Below are positions 17,047 through 26,858 of a stretch of DNA of 64,000 nt, one piece after another. Source of the stretch: JAEZPW01 sp035629075 (GTDB taxonomy: Bacteria > Acidobacteriota > Terriglobia > Terriglobales > Acidobacteriaceae); NCBI GenBank assembly GCA_035629075.1, contig DASPIK010000090.1, forward strand, positions 1 through 64,000. The letters run 5' to 3'. Within the stretch, counting starts at the first letter, position 1; each line of letters starts with the position of its first letter. The position numbers and the translations under genes were made by a program. The notes under the pieces were generated by a model. It saw only the letters and a list, made by a program, of their open reading frames with translations. It had not been told where the DNA came from and made no database searches.

Positions 17047-18285
17047 TCAAGCCGCCTTCTCTTCTTTCGAGCTGATCGCCATATCGCGAACGTCTGCTGC
17101 GACCATCTTCGGTTTTGCAGCTATTGCTGTCGGCCTACGTTTTGTGTATGCCGGATACAGCATCGCTTTGCCGTGGCCATTGGTTGGCACGCGCGAAACG
17201 TCAACGATCTTGGCGAAAACGCTGAGCGCCTGGCCAGTCACCTGGTCCATGTTGTAGTACTTGTACGTCGCAAGTCGGCCGACAAAATGAACGTCCGGCA
17301 CGGCGTCGGCAAGCGCCTTGTATCGTTTGTACAGCTCCTGATTTTGCGGTTGAGGTACAGGGTAGTACGGGTCACCTTCAGCACGAGGAAATTCGTACAC
17401 AATGCTCGTCTTCGAATGCGTCTGCCCGGTCAGGTATTTGAATTCCGTGATGCGCGTGTACAGGTGCTCGTTCGGGTAGTTCACGACAGCATTCGGCTGG
17501 AACCACTCGCGATCGTGCGTTTCGTGCTTGAAGTGCAGCGAGCGGTACGGAAGCTTGCCGTAACGGTAATCGAAAAATTGGTCCACCGGTCCGGTATAGA
17601 TCATGTGCTTGTACGAGAGTTCACCGGCGAGCTCGCGGTAATCAACATTCAGCGCGATGGTGATGTTCGGGTGGTCCAACATGTTCTCGAACATTCGGGT
17701 GAACCCGTGCAGCGGCATTGCCTGGTAAACGTCCGTAAAGTAACGCGTGTCACGGCTAGTACGAATAGGCAGGCGAGCGGTAACAGCAGCCTCGAGCTCT
17801 GAAGGGTCCAGGTCCCATTGCTTACGCGTGTAATTCCGGATGAGCTTCTCGTAGAGTTCCCGCCCCACCCTGCTGACGACCACGTCCTCCGAAGTACGTA
17901 CCTCGGTGCGCGGCTCGGCGACGGAACGGAGAAAATCCTCCATCTCAGTCGAGTTCAGGTTCATGTTGTACATCTTGTTGATAGTTTCCAAGTTGATCGG
18001 CATTGGCACGAGCTGGCCATCTACACTGGCCAGAACATGATGCTCATACTGCCGCCACTCGGTGAAATTGGACAGATACTCGAAAATCTCACGTGAGTTG
18101 GTGTGAAAGATATGCGGACCATACTTATGCACGAGGATGCCGGCATCGTTGTAGTGGTCGTAGGCATTACCGCCGATGTGGTTGCGCTTATCGCAGATCA
18201 GAACTCGCTTATTGGCAACTTTGGCAAGACGCTCCGCTAGTACACTGCCGGCGAAACCAGCTCCTACAATGAAGAAATCAAACAT
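17047..18285 (-). CDS. glf: UDP-galactopyranose mutase
   Basis: A 412-residue flavoenzyme that converts UDP-galactopyranose to UDP-galactofuranose. The FAD loop GAGFAGSVLAERLA starts at residue 8, followed by 'DKRNHIGGNAYD' and 'HKYGPHIFHTN', the signature of this family; 'RNYTRKQWDLDP' and 'FDYRYGKLPYRSL' are further family blocks, and 'GRLATYKYYNMDQ' closes the active site. The last 45 residues are basic, low in complexity and absent from typical members. It shares the minus strand with a glycosyltransferase 14 bases upstream and converges on the galE/galT group. Together they imply galactofuranose in a surface polysaccharide. Confidence 0.96.
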   Translation of the reverse strand: MFDFFIVGAGFAGSVLAERLAKVANKRVLICDKRNHIGGNAYDHYNDAGILVHKYGPHIFHTNSREIFEYLSNFTEWRQYEHHVLASVDGQLVPMPINLETINKMYNMNLNSTEMEDFLRSVAEPRTEVRTSEDVVVSRVGRELYEKLIRNYTRKQWDLDPSELEAAVTARLPIRTSRDTRYFTDVYQAMPLHGFTRMFENMLDHPNITIALNVDYRELAGELSYKHMIYTGPVDQFFDYRYGKLPYRSLHFKHETHDREWFQPNAVVNYPNEHLYTRITEFKYLTGQTHSKTSIVYEFPRAEGDPYYPVPQPQNQELYKRYKALADAVPDVHFVGRLATYKYYNMDQVTGQALSVFAKIVDVSRVPTNGHGKAMLYPAYTKRRPTAIAAKPKMVAADVRDMAISSKEEKAA

Positions 18286-18299
18286 TTGGGCCCTTGCGC

Positions 18300-19493
18300 C
18301 TAGTCGGCGCTGATAAGGTTAGTCTTGGCTCCAGCATCGTAGCTGGAAACGACAGGTGCACGACGTTCGGCTGCGACGTCGAGCACGAGCTTTCGCATCC
18401 GAGACCAGGTACTGTCCCACGAGTTCCGGGCCAGAAAAGCGTCGATCTTCCGCTGGTGCGCCCGCACTTGTTCGATTTCAGGGTGCAGCGCGTGTTCAGC
18501 CGCAGCGACGAATTCCTCGACCGTTGCGGCGATGCTAACTAACCCCAACTCACCGTACGGTCGAATGACATCGGCGATGGGCGTTGAGATCACCGGCTTG
18601 CCGGCGGCGAGGTACTCAGGAGTCTTCGTCGGGCTGATGAATCGCGTGGATTCGTTCAACGCGAACGGGAGCAAAGCGACGTCCCAGCCTGCGACATATG
18701 CGGGCAGTTCCTTGTAGCTTTTTGATCCAAGGTACTCGATGTTGGGACGGCGCGGCAGGTCGGCATCGCTGATCTTAACGACTGGTCCCACCATTACTAT
18801 TCGCCACTCAGGGCGCAAATCAGCGATACGAGCGAGCAGATCGGTGTCCATGCGCTCGTCGATCACGCCGCAATAGCCGAGTCGTGGATGAGGTAATTGC
18901 GCTTGGTCGGCCGGATCGTCTTGTGGTTCACGGGCCAACGCGAAGTGCTTGAAATCAATACTGCTTGGGAAGAGATGAACGGAAGGATGATGGTTGCGTT
19001 TGGATTCGTAAAGGCTCTGCCCACCCGTAAAAACCAGATCGGAGGCACGGAAGAGCTCCGATTCGGCTGCTCTTAGACCGGGGGGAGCTCCGCGAAACGC
19101 TGAAAGTTCATCCATGCAGTCGTACACGGTGGCGATGGGCTTCAAGTTATTCGTGAAACTAATTGCCATCGGGTTGTAATACCAGAGCACAGGGTCTTCG
19201 ATCGCCTGCTCCGAGAGAAGCTGAAGCAGCATGCTGCGTTGCGATTCAAAGCTTTGCTGCTCGGAAGTTCCGGTCGGCAACTCGGGGACGACTACCACGA
19301 CGTCATGCTCGCAGCGGCTGATCTTCAGCCCGGGCCGTGGCGAATCCGTGTAGACGGGTTCCTCCCAGAAGAAAACGCGGTGTTCCCGCGCGCAGCGGCT
19401 TAGAATGTGCTGCGGACGCTGGAAAACGAAGTTCCACCGCAAATGCGAAAAAGAGAGAAAATCCATGCGAACTTGGATGCGGAATGGCAGCAT
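18300..19493 (-). CDS. glycosyltransferase (GT4-like, GT-B fold)
   Basis: A 397-residue glycosyltransferase. The opening 'DFLSFSHLRWNFVFQRPQHI' and the C-terminal 'SPTKTPEYLAAGKPVISTPI' donor-binding block (the EX7E-like region) mark a GT-B enzyme related to group-1 transferases commonly found beside UDP-galactopyranose mutase. 'YDCMDELSAF' is another shared block. ATG 19493 has GGAG nine bases upstream; ATG 19466 is possible. It lies 14 bases upstream of glf on the same strand, so it is a candidate galactofuranosyltransferase, although donor and acceptor are not read from sequence. Confidence 0.9.
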   Translation of the reverse strand: MLPFRIQVRMDFLSFSHLRWNFVFQRPQHILSRCAREHRVFFWEEPVYTDSPRPGLKISRCEHDVVVVVPELPTGTSEQQSFESQRSMLLQLLSEQAIEDPVLWYYNPMAISFTNNLKPIATVYDCMDELSAFRGAPPGLRAAESELFRASDLVFTGGQSLYESKRNHHPSVHLFPSSIDFKHFALAREPQDDPADQAQLPHPRLGYCGVIDERMDTDLLARIADLRPEWRIVMVGPVVKISDADLPRRPNIEYLGSKSYKELPAYVAGWDVALLPFALNESTRFISPTKTPEYLAAGKPVISTPIADVIRPYGELGLVSIAATVEEFVAAAEHALHPEIEQVRAHQRKIDAFLARNSWDSTWSRMRKLVLDVAAERRAPVVSSYDAGAKTNLISAD

Positions 19494-19733
19494 TGAGCGG
19501 AACTCCGGGAAACAACCATGGCTGCTGGCGTTAAGTGACGCTCACCAAGCGCCACCTGACAACAGCAAGGCGAGCATCCGCGGTGTCTTCTACTCCCAAC
19601 GGTTAAGTTCCTCGTAACCGACCCAATCGCTGCGCTGGGCGGATTTCGATGGATCCTGCCAATTAGGTAACGTGTCTTTGACATCTGTTCGCGTGAGCCG
19701 CGCGTCTAAGTCGCCTGTCCGCGGAGGTGCGCC

Positions 19734-21632
19734 TTGCTGACAGCTCTAAAAGCCAGCCTAGTATTTGTGCTCATTGTCCTGACTGGTCTGTCGCAAGCTC
19801 AAGCAGCAGATCCCTCTCCGCTTGCTGCCTGTGCTCGAGCCCCTCAAGATAGCCAAGCAACCGAAACGCCGCAGGACGAGCAGGCAACCGGAACACCCCA
19901 GACGCCCAGCGGTTTGCCTGAGGAGACACCAGAAGACGAGTTGGCGCCTGCGGCGTTGCGACTAGAGCTTTCCACCGCCCCTCCGATCATCCAGAAACTC
20001 TACGCAGCCACTCGCGAGACCAAGGACAAAAATATTCTCGCTCGACTAAGTGAGGCGAAGGAACTTCTGGACGGCGGGGCAAACCTCCAAGCTACCGATC
20101 CTCAAGGACGCACGGCACTTCACTGGACAGTCTTCGGTTCAAGCTATGGGCCAAAAGACAAAGTGCTGGTGGCATACGAGGACCTCGCCGACGCGCTAAT
20201 TAGCCGTGGAGTGGCCATCAACCGGCAAGACGTTTATCAGAACACCGCGCTCGATTACCTGATTTACTCTCCAACATTCGAACTGCAGACCCTGTTGCTC
20301 GAGAGTGGAGCGAATAGTGGATTCCTGGCCGCGGTCTACCAATCGTCGGATCAGTGCAACACTGCAATGCCAGGCAGGCCGCAAACCGCACCATCGAGAA
20401 GTTCGAGATTGAACAGACCCGAGCTATTCCCCGGAGCCACCTTGAGCGTGCGACTCGATGTTCCTGTTTACAGCGACCGCTCGCGAACTGGCGACCCCAT
20501 ACAGGGTACCGTCACGTATCCATTGTGCAAGAATGGCGAAGAAATCGAGTGCGCGCCTGGGCAATTGCTGGTTCCGCCAGGGACAAAGATCGGCGGGACT
20601 GTTTTGTTTGCCCAGAAGGCCCCGGACAAGTACTCACGCCCGCGATTAGTGTTGGACTTTTCGAACATCGTCCACAGTAATAAAGAGATGACACCTCTGT
20701 ATGCGCGCGTGCTGAACGTGGACAATGCGCGCGAAACAGTACAGAACAATGAGATCCTGGGTATCGTCCAACCGCATGCCTCCAGCAAGTTTTCGCTAGC
20801 GCTCTCTGCGATCGTATCGGCGAATCCCCTGGCAGGGTACACGATAAAGGGCGTACAGACGGTGTATGGCTTGTCGATCAGGCGCGAGATACTGTTTCCA
20901 GCAGGCACCGACCTCCAGCTACAAGTCGTACGTCCATCCGTGCTCAAGCAGCAGGAACCGTGGACGGGTTGGCGAGAGCTACCCTCGGACCCGAAGCTTC
21001 AACAACTTGTGACCAGTATCCCGCTCCGCACTACAACCCCGAATAAGACGCCTTCTGATCTGACGAATCTTGTTTTTCTTGGCGCAGAACAAGACCTGAT
21101 CGCAGCCTTCGGCCAAGCTGGCTGGATGGAGGCCGACAACCTGAATGTCCGTACAGCATTGAAGGCCGTGCAGGCTACCATGCGGCACAGCGGATACTCC
21201 GACGCTCCGGTTTCCCTATTACTCCTGGACGGCCGACCGCCGGATATCGTGCTCCAAAAGTCGCTCAACACGTTCGCTAAGCGGCACCACATTCGCATAT
21301 GGAAGATGAGCCAGCCCTACAATGGCCGTGATGTCTGGGTGGGTGCAGCAACGCACGATATAGCAACGGCAAGCAGCAGAGGCAAAACGAAGTGGGTGCA
21401 TCGTATCGATCCTCACATCGATCGCGAACGGGATTGGGTCGCGACTGATCTCCTGTTCTCGGGAACCGCTACCGCGTATGCTGACCTCGACCGCCCGGCG
21501 GCTCCAAAGGAGACGCAAAATGCGACTGGCGACAACATTCTGACCGACGGCAAAGTAACAGTCGTCCAACTTAAAGCGGCTACAAACACTGCAAGCCAAA
21601 CATCCACGCCGGCAATCAATCCAGGTCCATAA
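19734..21632 (+). CDS. exported protein with ankyrin repeats and a C-terminal LssY_C domain
   Basis: A 632-residue exported protein. It starts with a signal peptide (residues 1-25), then an acidic, Pro/Thr/Gln-rich linker, then two or three ankyrin repeats about 95-200 ('LLDGGANLQATDPQGRTALH', 'NRQDVYQNTALDYLI'). A beta-rich middle follows, and residues about 440-590 are an LssY_C domain ('FLGAEQDLIAAFGQAGW', 'HHIRIWK', 'VWVGAATHDI', 'HRIDPHIDRERDWV'). LssY_C occurs at the end of membrane phosphatase-type proteins and alone; its role is unknown. TTG 19734 has GGAGGTG four bases upstream. The ankyrin-LssY_C pairing points to a periplasmic scaffolding role, which is inference. Confidence 0.85.
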   Translation: MLTALKASLVFVLIVLTGLSQAQAADPSPLAACARAPQDSQATETPQDEQATGTPQTPSGLPEETPEDELAPAALRLELSTAPPIIQKLYAATRETKDKNILARLSEAKELLDGGANLQATDPQGRTALHWTVFGSSYGPKDKVLVAYEDLADALISRGVAINRQDVYQNTALDYLIYSPTFELQTLLLESGANSGFLAAVYQSSDQCNTAMPGRPQTAPSRSSRLNRPELFPGATLSVRLDVPVYSDRSRTGDPIQGTVTYPLCKNGEEIECAPGQLLVPPGTKIGGTVLFAQKAPDKYSRPRLVLDFSNIVHSNKEMTPLYARVLNVDNARETVQNNEILGIVQPHASSKFSLALSAIVSANPLAGYTIKGVQTVYGLSIRREILFPAGTDLQLQVVRPSVLKQQEPWTGWRELPSDPKLQQLVTSIPLRTTTPNKTPSDLTNLVFLGAEQDLIAAFGQAGWMEADNLNVRTALKAVQATMRHSGYSDAPVSLLLLDGRPPDIVLQKSLNTFAKRHHIRIWKMSQPYNGRDVWVGAATHDIATASSRGKTKWVHRIDPHIDRERDWVATDLLFSGTATAYADLDRPAAPKETQNATGDNILTDGKVTVVQLKAATNTASQTSTPAINPGP

Positions 21633-21751
21633 ATCTGTTTTGCCTGGCGTATAACAGGTGCGGCAGCACTCCCTCCGGTACTCTCGAAACTGAAACGCGC
21701 CTCTCTGAAGCGGTCGCATAATGCCGGGACACGACGGCACGGGATGGCTGA

Positions 21752-23002
21752 ATGGACTTCAACGGTTCCGCCCTGCTACTAACCGCCTTCATTGCGGTCC
21801 TTGCGCCTCTCATCTGTGCTCTGCCCGCTCGATTGCGCCTGCCGATGGTAGCAGTTGAAGTTGGACTAGGTATCCTGGTGGGCCCGAATGTGCTCGGATG
21901 GGCAACCCCGACGGGCATGCTTGGGCTGCTGGGTCACCTAGGCATGATCTTTCTGTTCTACCTTGCCGGAATGGAGATTGAGCTATCGACGTTCCGCGGA
22001 CGGCCACTTAAGCTCGCCGTCACCGGATGGGTGCTCTCGGCAGGCATAGCGTTTGGATTGACCGCACTGTTGTATGCCGTGGGTTTCTGCCAGTCACCAC
22101 TGTTGATAGCTGTTGCCACCTGCACAACCGCTATCGGCGCGCTCCTCCCCATTCTTCGCGACACTGGCGAACTGAACAGCGCTTTTGGACGCCACGTACT
22201 CGCTGCAGGTGCCATCGGAGAATTTGGGCCGATCATACTTGTGTCCTTGCTGCTGACCAGAGAACATACCAGGTGGGAACAGACGGCGCTGATGTTGGGA
22301 TTTGTCGTTGTGTCTCTGGTTGCGTCTGGAATCGCCCTCATCCCGCGGCCGACGCGACTGGAAACTTTCCTGGAACGGACGATGAACGCGCCGAGCCAAT
22401 TGCCTGTGCGGATAGCGATCCTGGTTTTGGCAACGCTTGTGGTCCTTGCTGAAGATTTCGGCATGGACATGATCCTTGGTGCTTTCGCCGCTGGAATGGT
22501 GACCTCACTTGGAACCAAGGGAGGTGCGGCCCGGCAACTCCACAGTAAGCTCGAGGCTATCGGCTTCGGCTTTCTAATCCCGATGTTTTTCGTCACCAGC
22601 GGAATGCACTTCGATCTTGCTACGTTGTTCAGGAGTCACTCATCATGGCTTCGCGTTCCTGTGTTCCTGGCAATTCTGATGATTGCTCGCGCAGCGCCCA
22701 CGATACTGTATCGCTATGAACTCGACACCCGCGACCGTCTGCCGTTTGCTTTGTACTCGGCTACGTCGCTGCCGCTTATGATCGCCATCGCCGAGATTGG
22801 AACCGCCACCGGTCGCATGCAACCGGGGAACGCAGCTGCGTTGGTCGCCGCCGGCATGATTTCAGTCGTACTCTTCCCCTCCCTTGCCTATCTGCTGCGC
22901 ACACGGGGCAAGCAGACAATTCCTGCAGCAGCGAGCAGTCCGGGCGGACAGAAGCTGGATTTTGCACGCAGAGTCGAGGAGAGATCGAATCCGAACGTCT
23001 GA
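21752..23002 (+). CDS. Kef-type cation:proton antiporter (CPA2), no TrkA domain
   Basis: A 416-residue inner-membrane protein with about 11-12 hydrophobic segments. 'LPARLRLPMVAVEVGLGILVGPNVLG' at the start and 'DMILGAFAAGMVTSLG' in the middle are the paired half-site motifs of Na+/H+ exchangers; Asp in 'AEDFGMDMILGAF' is the probable ion-binding residue. The C-terminus stops soon after the last helix, so the cytosolic TrkA-N/C regulatory domains of KefB/C are absent. ATG 21752 starts 119 bases after the LssY_C gene. Ion selectivity cannot be told. Confidence 0.92.
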   Translation: MDFNGSALLLTAFIAVLAPLICALPARLRLPMVAVEVGLGILVGPNVLGWATPTGMLGLLGHLGMIFLFYLAGMEIELSTFRGRPLKLAVTGWVLSAGIAFGLTALLYAVGFCQSPLLIAVATCTTAIGALLPILRDTGELNSAFGRHVLAAGAIGEFGPIILVSLLLTREHTRWEQTALMLGFVVVSLVASGIALIPRPTRLETFLERTMNAPSQLPVRIAILVLATLVVLAEDFGMDMILGAFAAGMVTSLGTKGGAARQLHSKLEAIGFGFLIPMFFVTSGMHFDLATLFRSHSSWLRVPVFLAILMIARAAPTILYRYELDTRDRLPFALYSATSLPLMIAIAEIGTATGRMQPGNAAALVAAGMISVVLFPSLAYLLRTRGKQTIPAAASSPGGQKLDFARRVEERSNPNV

Positions 23003-23150
23003 GTAGAAGTGAGTGAGGGAAGTGCTGGTGTTCGACCGTTTCGAGTAAATCGCGTTCTAGACTGTCGCCGGTGATGCTATGCAGGCGTGCTATTCCGACC
23101 ACCAGCCAGCTACTGGCGCTGCACGCTAAAAGAACTGAACGACTCGGACA

Positions 23151-24281
23151 CTATCTCACAACTACGATATCCGCCGGCGAGCTACCTACCGCAAACGGAG
23201 AACCAGCAATGGGAGTTAACGCGCCGGTAGCCGAGTTTAGCGCGTACCCAGTCACATTGCTGCTCACGAAATTGACTACGAAGAGGAAGCGGTTCAAAGT
23301 GTCGAACGAAGCAGAAGATGGACGCGAACCAGTTGGGAACGGCGAATCCGCCACAGGGGCGAACTGGCCATTTGCGGGCACTGAGTACAGAGACGTAGTG
23401 TCGTCGTCCGGGTTGGCGGTAGCGAGATAGTTGCCGGTCGTCGTCAACGCCAGGGCGACGGGAAGATCGTCCGGGTTCACGCTCCATAGAAAGCTGAGTG
23501 CACCGGTGTTGGCGTCAATTGAAAACTCGAGAATGAACGGGGTGAAGTGGTACCCGACAACGGCGCCGAACAGCGCCCTGTTGCTTATGGCAAGAGCTCC
23601 TGTGGGTTGCGACCACGCCAAAGACGCCGTCCCTAGCACCCCCGTTGAGGTGTTACGCTCCATGAGATAGATACCATCCTCGGTCGATGCATAAACAAAC
23701 TTTCCACCAGGAGCGACAACTATCTGCGTTGGAGCGGTGACCACGCCGATAATCAGAGTTGCGAGCTCCGTCATTTGTCCCGTGACCGGGTGAATGTCGT
23801 ATTGTGCGATCAAAGCGTGCTGCTGGGATGTGTCTTGCAGAAGCACATAGAGGTTCTTACCCGCAGTATCTGTGACAAGGCTGGTTGGGCAGACACCTGG
23901 CAGCGTGACCTGTTGTGCAAGCGTAAGTTGGCCTGTCCCCTGATTTACAGTTTGCACCTCGACCTGGCCAGATGCCGCGTTGCAATTGCTTCCTCGCACC
24001 CCTGGTACGAACTGCGTGTCCGCCACGTACAAGTGAGTGCCGGTCGGATCGGCGACCAATTCTGCTGGCCCAACCCCGGCTGCTTCGAACGGTGAGTTAG
24101 CAAGAGGCGTCAGAACCCCAGTTGTCGCATTCAAGCTGAAAGCAGAGATTGTGCCATCAGCTTGATTGGTGACGTACACGAATTGATTCGATACTTCACC
24201 TGCAGTGTGTCCAACGGAGATGATGGGCACGCAAACAAGCAAAGCGAGCAACAACGATCGTATGCGAATCTTGAAGTTCAT
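23151..24281 (-). CDS. secreted lactonase-like beta-propeller protein
   Basis: A 376-residue protein with a signal peptide (residues 1-27). The mature part is a seven-bladed propeller of the 6-phosphogluconolactonase-like (PF10282) class, with repeated 'FVYVTNQADGTISAFSLNATTGVLTPL' and 'GSPFAVGSSP' blocks of about 50 residues. In acidobacteria many such exported paralogues exist and few are enzymes. ATG 24281 is preceded by GGAGAGG. It faces the Kef gene 3' to 3' with about 150 bases between. Confidence 0.88.
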   Translation of the reverse strand: MNFKIRIRSLLLALLVCVPIISVGHTAGEVSNQFVYVTNQADGTISAFSLNATTGVLTPLANSPFEAAGVGPAELVADPTGTHLYVADTQFVPGVRGSNCNAASGQVEVQTVNQGTGQLTLAQQVTLPGVCPTSLVTDTAGKNLYVLLQDTSQQHALIAQYDIHPVTGQMTELATLIIGVVTAPTQIVVAPGGKFVYASTEDGIYLMERNTSTGVLGTASLAWSQPTGALAISNRALFGAVVGYHFTPFILEFSIDANTGALSFLWSVNPDDLPVALALTTTGNYLATANPDDDTTSLYSVPANGQFAPVADSPFPTGSRPSSASFDTLNRFLFVVNFVSSNVTGYALNSATGALTPIAGSPFAVGSSPADIVVVR

Positions 24282-24502
24282 GGACCTCTCCTCAGGCAAG
24301 AACCGGGGATGCTAAAAGGGCTTGACCTTCACCCCGGCAGTTCGTTCTCGTGTCTTAGGGGCGGAGGATCTACTCGCGCCCAAGCGGGCAATTCCGAGCA
24401 TTTTCACCCCAATGCAGAGTTGAGCCGCGAATATTTCGCAAGTTGCCGAATGGCCCACACGGAGAGCACCAAGTCGCATGTTTCACTTCGCCCTGAAAAG
24501 CG

Positions 24503-24533
24503 AAAGCCCCACACCTTTCGGTTGTGGGGCTTT
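24503..24533 (-). terminator. hairpin terminator downstream of the S9 peptidase gene
   Basis: AAAGCCCCACA and TGTGGGGCTTT form an 11-base stem around a nine-base loop. On the minus strand it follows the stop of the peptidase gene by about 18 bases and its 3' arm ends in TTT then CGCTTTTC. The stem also works on the plus strand, but no plus-strand gene ends here. Confidence 0.8.
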
Positions 24534-24551
24534 GTTTCTCGAAGCGATTAG

Positions 24552-26858
24552 CTACTTACCGACTGCAACTGCACGTTGTAGTTCCCGGTTCCAGTTCGGC
24601 GGATCCATGCCGAGAAGGTTGTGGACGAAGAAGTCCTGCAAAGCGCGTTGGCCCCAAGCGCCGCCAGCTCCGTGCCCGCCTCCGGGGACAACAACCAGAT
24701 CGAACTGCTTGTTGGCCTTTATCAGCGCGTTGACTACCTGGAACGTAGCAGCCGGATCCACGTTCGTGTCCATCTCGCCGACGACCAGCATCAATTTCCC
24801 TTGCAGACGATATGCGTTGTCCACGTTGGAAGAGGCCGCGTAGTGCGGGCCGATGGGCCAGCCCATCCAGAGTTCGTTCCACCAGATCTTGTCGATGCGA
24901 TTGTCGTGCGAACCACAGTTCGCAACACCCGCGTGGTAGAACTCGGGATGGAAGAGGAGCGCGGCCAATGCGTTCTGCCCGCCAGCGGAAGTGCCATAGA
25001 TACCAACGCGCGAAATGTCATACCACGGGTACTTGGCAGCAACCGCTTTGTGCCACAGAATGCGATCTTCAAAGCCACCGTCTTTCAGGTTGTGCCACGC
25101 CACATCGTGGAAGGCCTTGGAACGGTTGTTGGTCCCCATGCCGTCGATGTGCACAACTACGAAGCCCAACTCGGTCAGCGGCTCCACGAGCGTATTGAAG
25201 GATTTAGGAACGAACGAACCCTGTGGTCCAGCGTAGATCGCTTCGATCACCGGGTACTTCTTGTTGGGATCGAAATTAGCAGGCCGAGAGATGATGCCCC
25301 AAATGTCGGTCTTGCCATCACGTCCGATCGCCGAGAAGACCTCAGGCGCCTGCCAACCGGCGGCTAGTAGCTTTGAGATGTCAGCGCGTTCAACATCCAT
25401 CACCACCGAACCTTTTTCCGCATCGCGCAACTGCATCACGGGCGCAAGATCGACGCGGGACCAGAGGTCCACGAAGTACTTGCCGTCTGGCGAGTAGGAA
25501 ATCTGGTGGTTGGCGTCGGGGTTGTCCGTGAGCTTCGTCAGACCGGTCCCGTCAAAGTTGATACGGAAAGCGTGAGTAAAATACGGATCCTTGCCAGGAT
25601 ACATTCCACTGGCCTGGAACCATATCTGGCGCTTCTCTTCATCGACGCGGTCCACGGCGCGAACGACCCAGTTCCCCTTGGTGATCTGGTTCTTCAGTTT
25701 GCCCGTGACTCCATCGAACAAATAGAGATGCGCCCACCCGTCACGCTCAGACATCCAGACGACCTCGGCACCGTCCTTCACGTCATAGCGATACGTTTTT
25801 CCGGTGTCGGTCTGGTTGGGAATCAAACGAGGATAATCGATGAACGTCTTGCTGGTCTCGGTGATTACGCCACGAGCAGCACCGGTTTTTGCGTCCACTT
25901 CAACAATGCGGTACAACTGGTGCCCGCGCTGGTTGTACTCAAACGTAAACGCGCGGCCGTCTTTGCGCCACTCGATTGGCGACAGCGAGAAGGGATTCGG
26001 GAACAGAGCGTTGTCGATATCGATCTGCATCTTCGATTCAACGTCAAATAAGACCGGCTGTTCGAGGTCGAGGATGTCGCCCGGCTTCTCATATTCAATT
26101 GAGGAGAACTTCGGCTGCAATTGGTCCTGAGGAGAGGACTCGACGTAGTTGATCTTCCGGTGAAATCCCTGGCGCACTCGGTAGGCGGCCAGACGCTTCG
26201 AATCCGGCGACCACCGGATGGAACGGCGGTCGAAAGAGTTACTCTCGGTTCCATCGAAGCTTAGCGGCGAGGGTTCGCGGCTGCCCTTCGCGCGAATGAA
26301 GACGTTATAGTTCTGAATGAAAGCTTCCCATTTGCCGTCCGGAGAGGGCACGGCTTCTGAGCGGAATCGATCGCGCTGGCCTTCGTCCTCGTAATCTCCG
26401 TATCTAAACTCATACGGACGAAGCGCTCCGGCGTTCTTGCACTCATACTTCACAACATCGCAAGTCCACCGGGCTTCCTGCAGCGGGAAAGTGATCGATT
26501 CACCGTTGCCTGTAATACGGGAGCGTTCGAACGGCAGTGTGGTCGCGGTAATGCTCTCACCGCTGGCCTTGGACAGAGCCGCAGCAACTTTTTCATGGTC
26601 AAAAGCGGGCTTCTTGGTGGCCGTCTTCGGATCTACCAACACGAAGGCGTGCCCACCCGCCACACTCGTGCGATAAAGCAACTGTCCGGACGACTTGATC
26701 CACCTGGGCGACTCCGGCTGGTTAACGGTCAATCCTCTGTACTTGGTACGGAGATTGGCTGCCCGTTCGTAGTCCGCGCTGGAAACCTGCCCAACTGCAG
26801 CTGACGTGAGAAGAGATAAGAAGAGCAAAACAACGAAAGAATGTTGCTTTTGGAGCAT
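24552..26858 (-). CDS. secreted S9 family prolyl oligopeptidase (DPP-IV-like)
   Basis: A 768-residue periplasmic or secreted serine peptidase with a signal peptide (residues 1-24). Residues about 30-500 are the DPP-IV N-terminal beta-propeller; residues 520-760 are the alpha/beta hydrolase domain. The triad is Ser624 in YGTSAGG, Asp697 in GEMDTN and His729 in GGGHGAGG. The usual DPP-IV elbow is GWSYGG, so this belongs to the GTSAGG branch. It should clip dipeptides, often X-Pro, from peptide ends. No partner gene lies in the same operon. Terminator at 24503-24533. Confidence 0.93.
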   Translation of the reverse strand: MLQKQHSFVVLLFLSLLTSAAVGQVSSADYERAANLRTKYRGLTVNQPESPRWIKSSGQLLYRTSVAGGHAFVLVDPKTATKKPAFDHEKVAAALSKASGESITATTLPFERSRITGNGESITFPLQEARWTCDVVKYECKNAGALRPYEFRYGDYEDEGQRDRFRSEAVPSPDGKWEAFIQNYNVFIRAKGSREPSPLSFDGTESNSFDRRSIRWSPDSKRLAAYRVRQGFHRKINYVESSPQDQLQPKFSSIEYEKPGDILDLEQPVLFDVESKMQIDIDNALFPNPFSLSPIEWRKDGRAFTFEYNQRGHQLYRIVEVDAKTGAARGVITETSKTFIDYPRLIPNQTDTGKTYRYDVKDGAEVVWMSERDGWAHLYLFDGVTGKLKNQITKGNWVVRAVDRVDEEKRQIWFQASGMYPGKDPYFTHAFRINFDGTGLTKLTDNPDANHQISYSPDGKYFVDLWSRVDLAPVMQLRDAEKGSVVMDVERADISKLLAAGWQAPEVFSAIGRDGKTDIWGIISRPANFDPNKKYPVIEAIYAGPQGSFVPKSFNTLVEPLTELGFVVVHIDGMGTNNRSKAFHDVAWHNLKDGGFEDRILWHKAVAAKYPWYDISRVGIYGTSAGGQNALAALLFHPEFYHAGVANCGSHDNRIDKIWWNELWMGWPIGPHYAASSNVDNAYRLQGKLMLVVGEMDTNVDPAATFQVVNALIKANKQFDLVVVPGGGHGAGGAWGQRALQDFFVHNLLGMDPPNWNRELQRAVAVGK

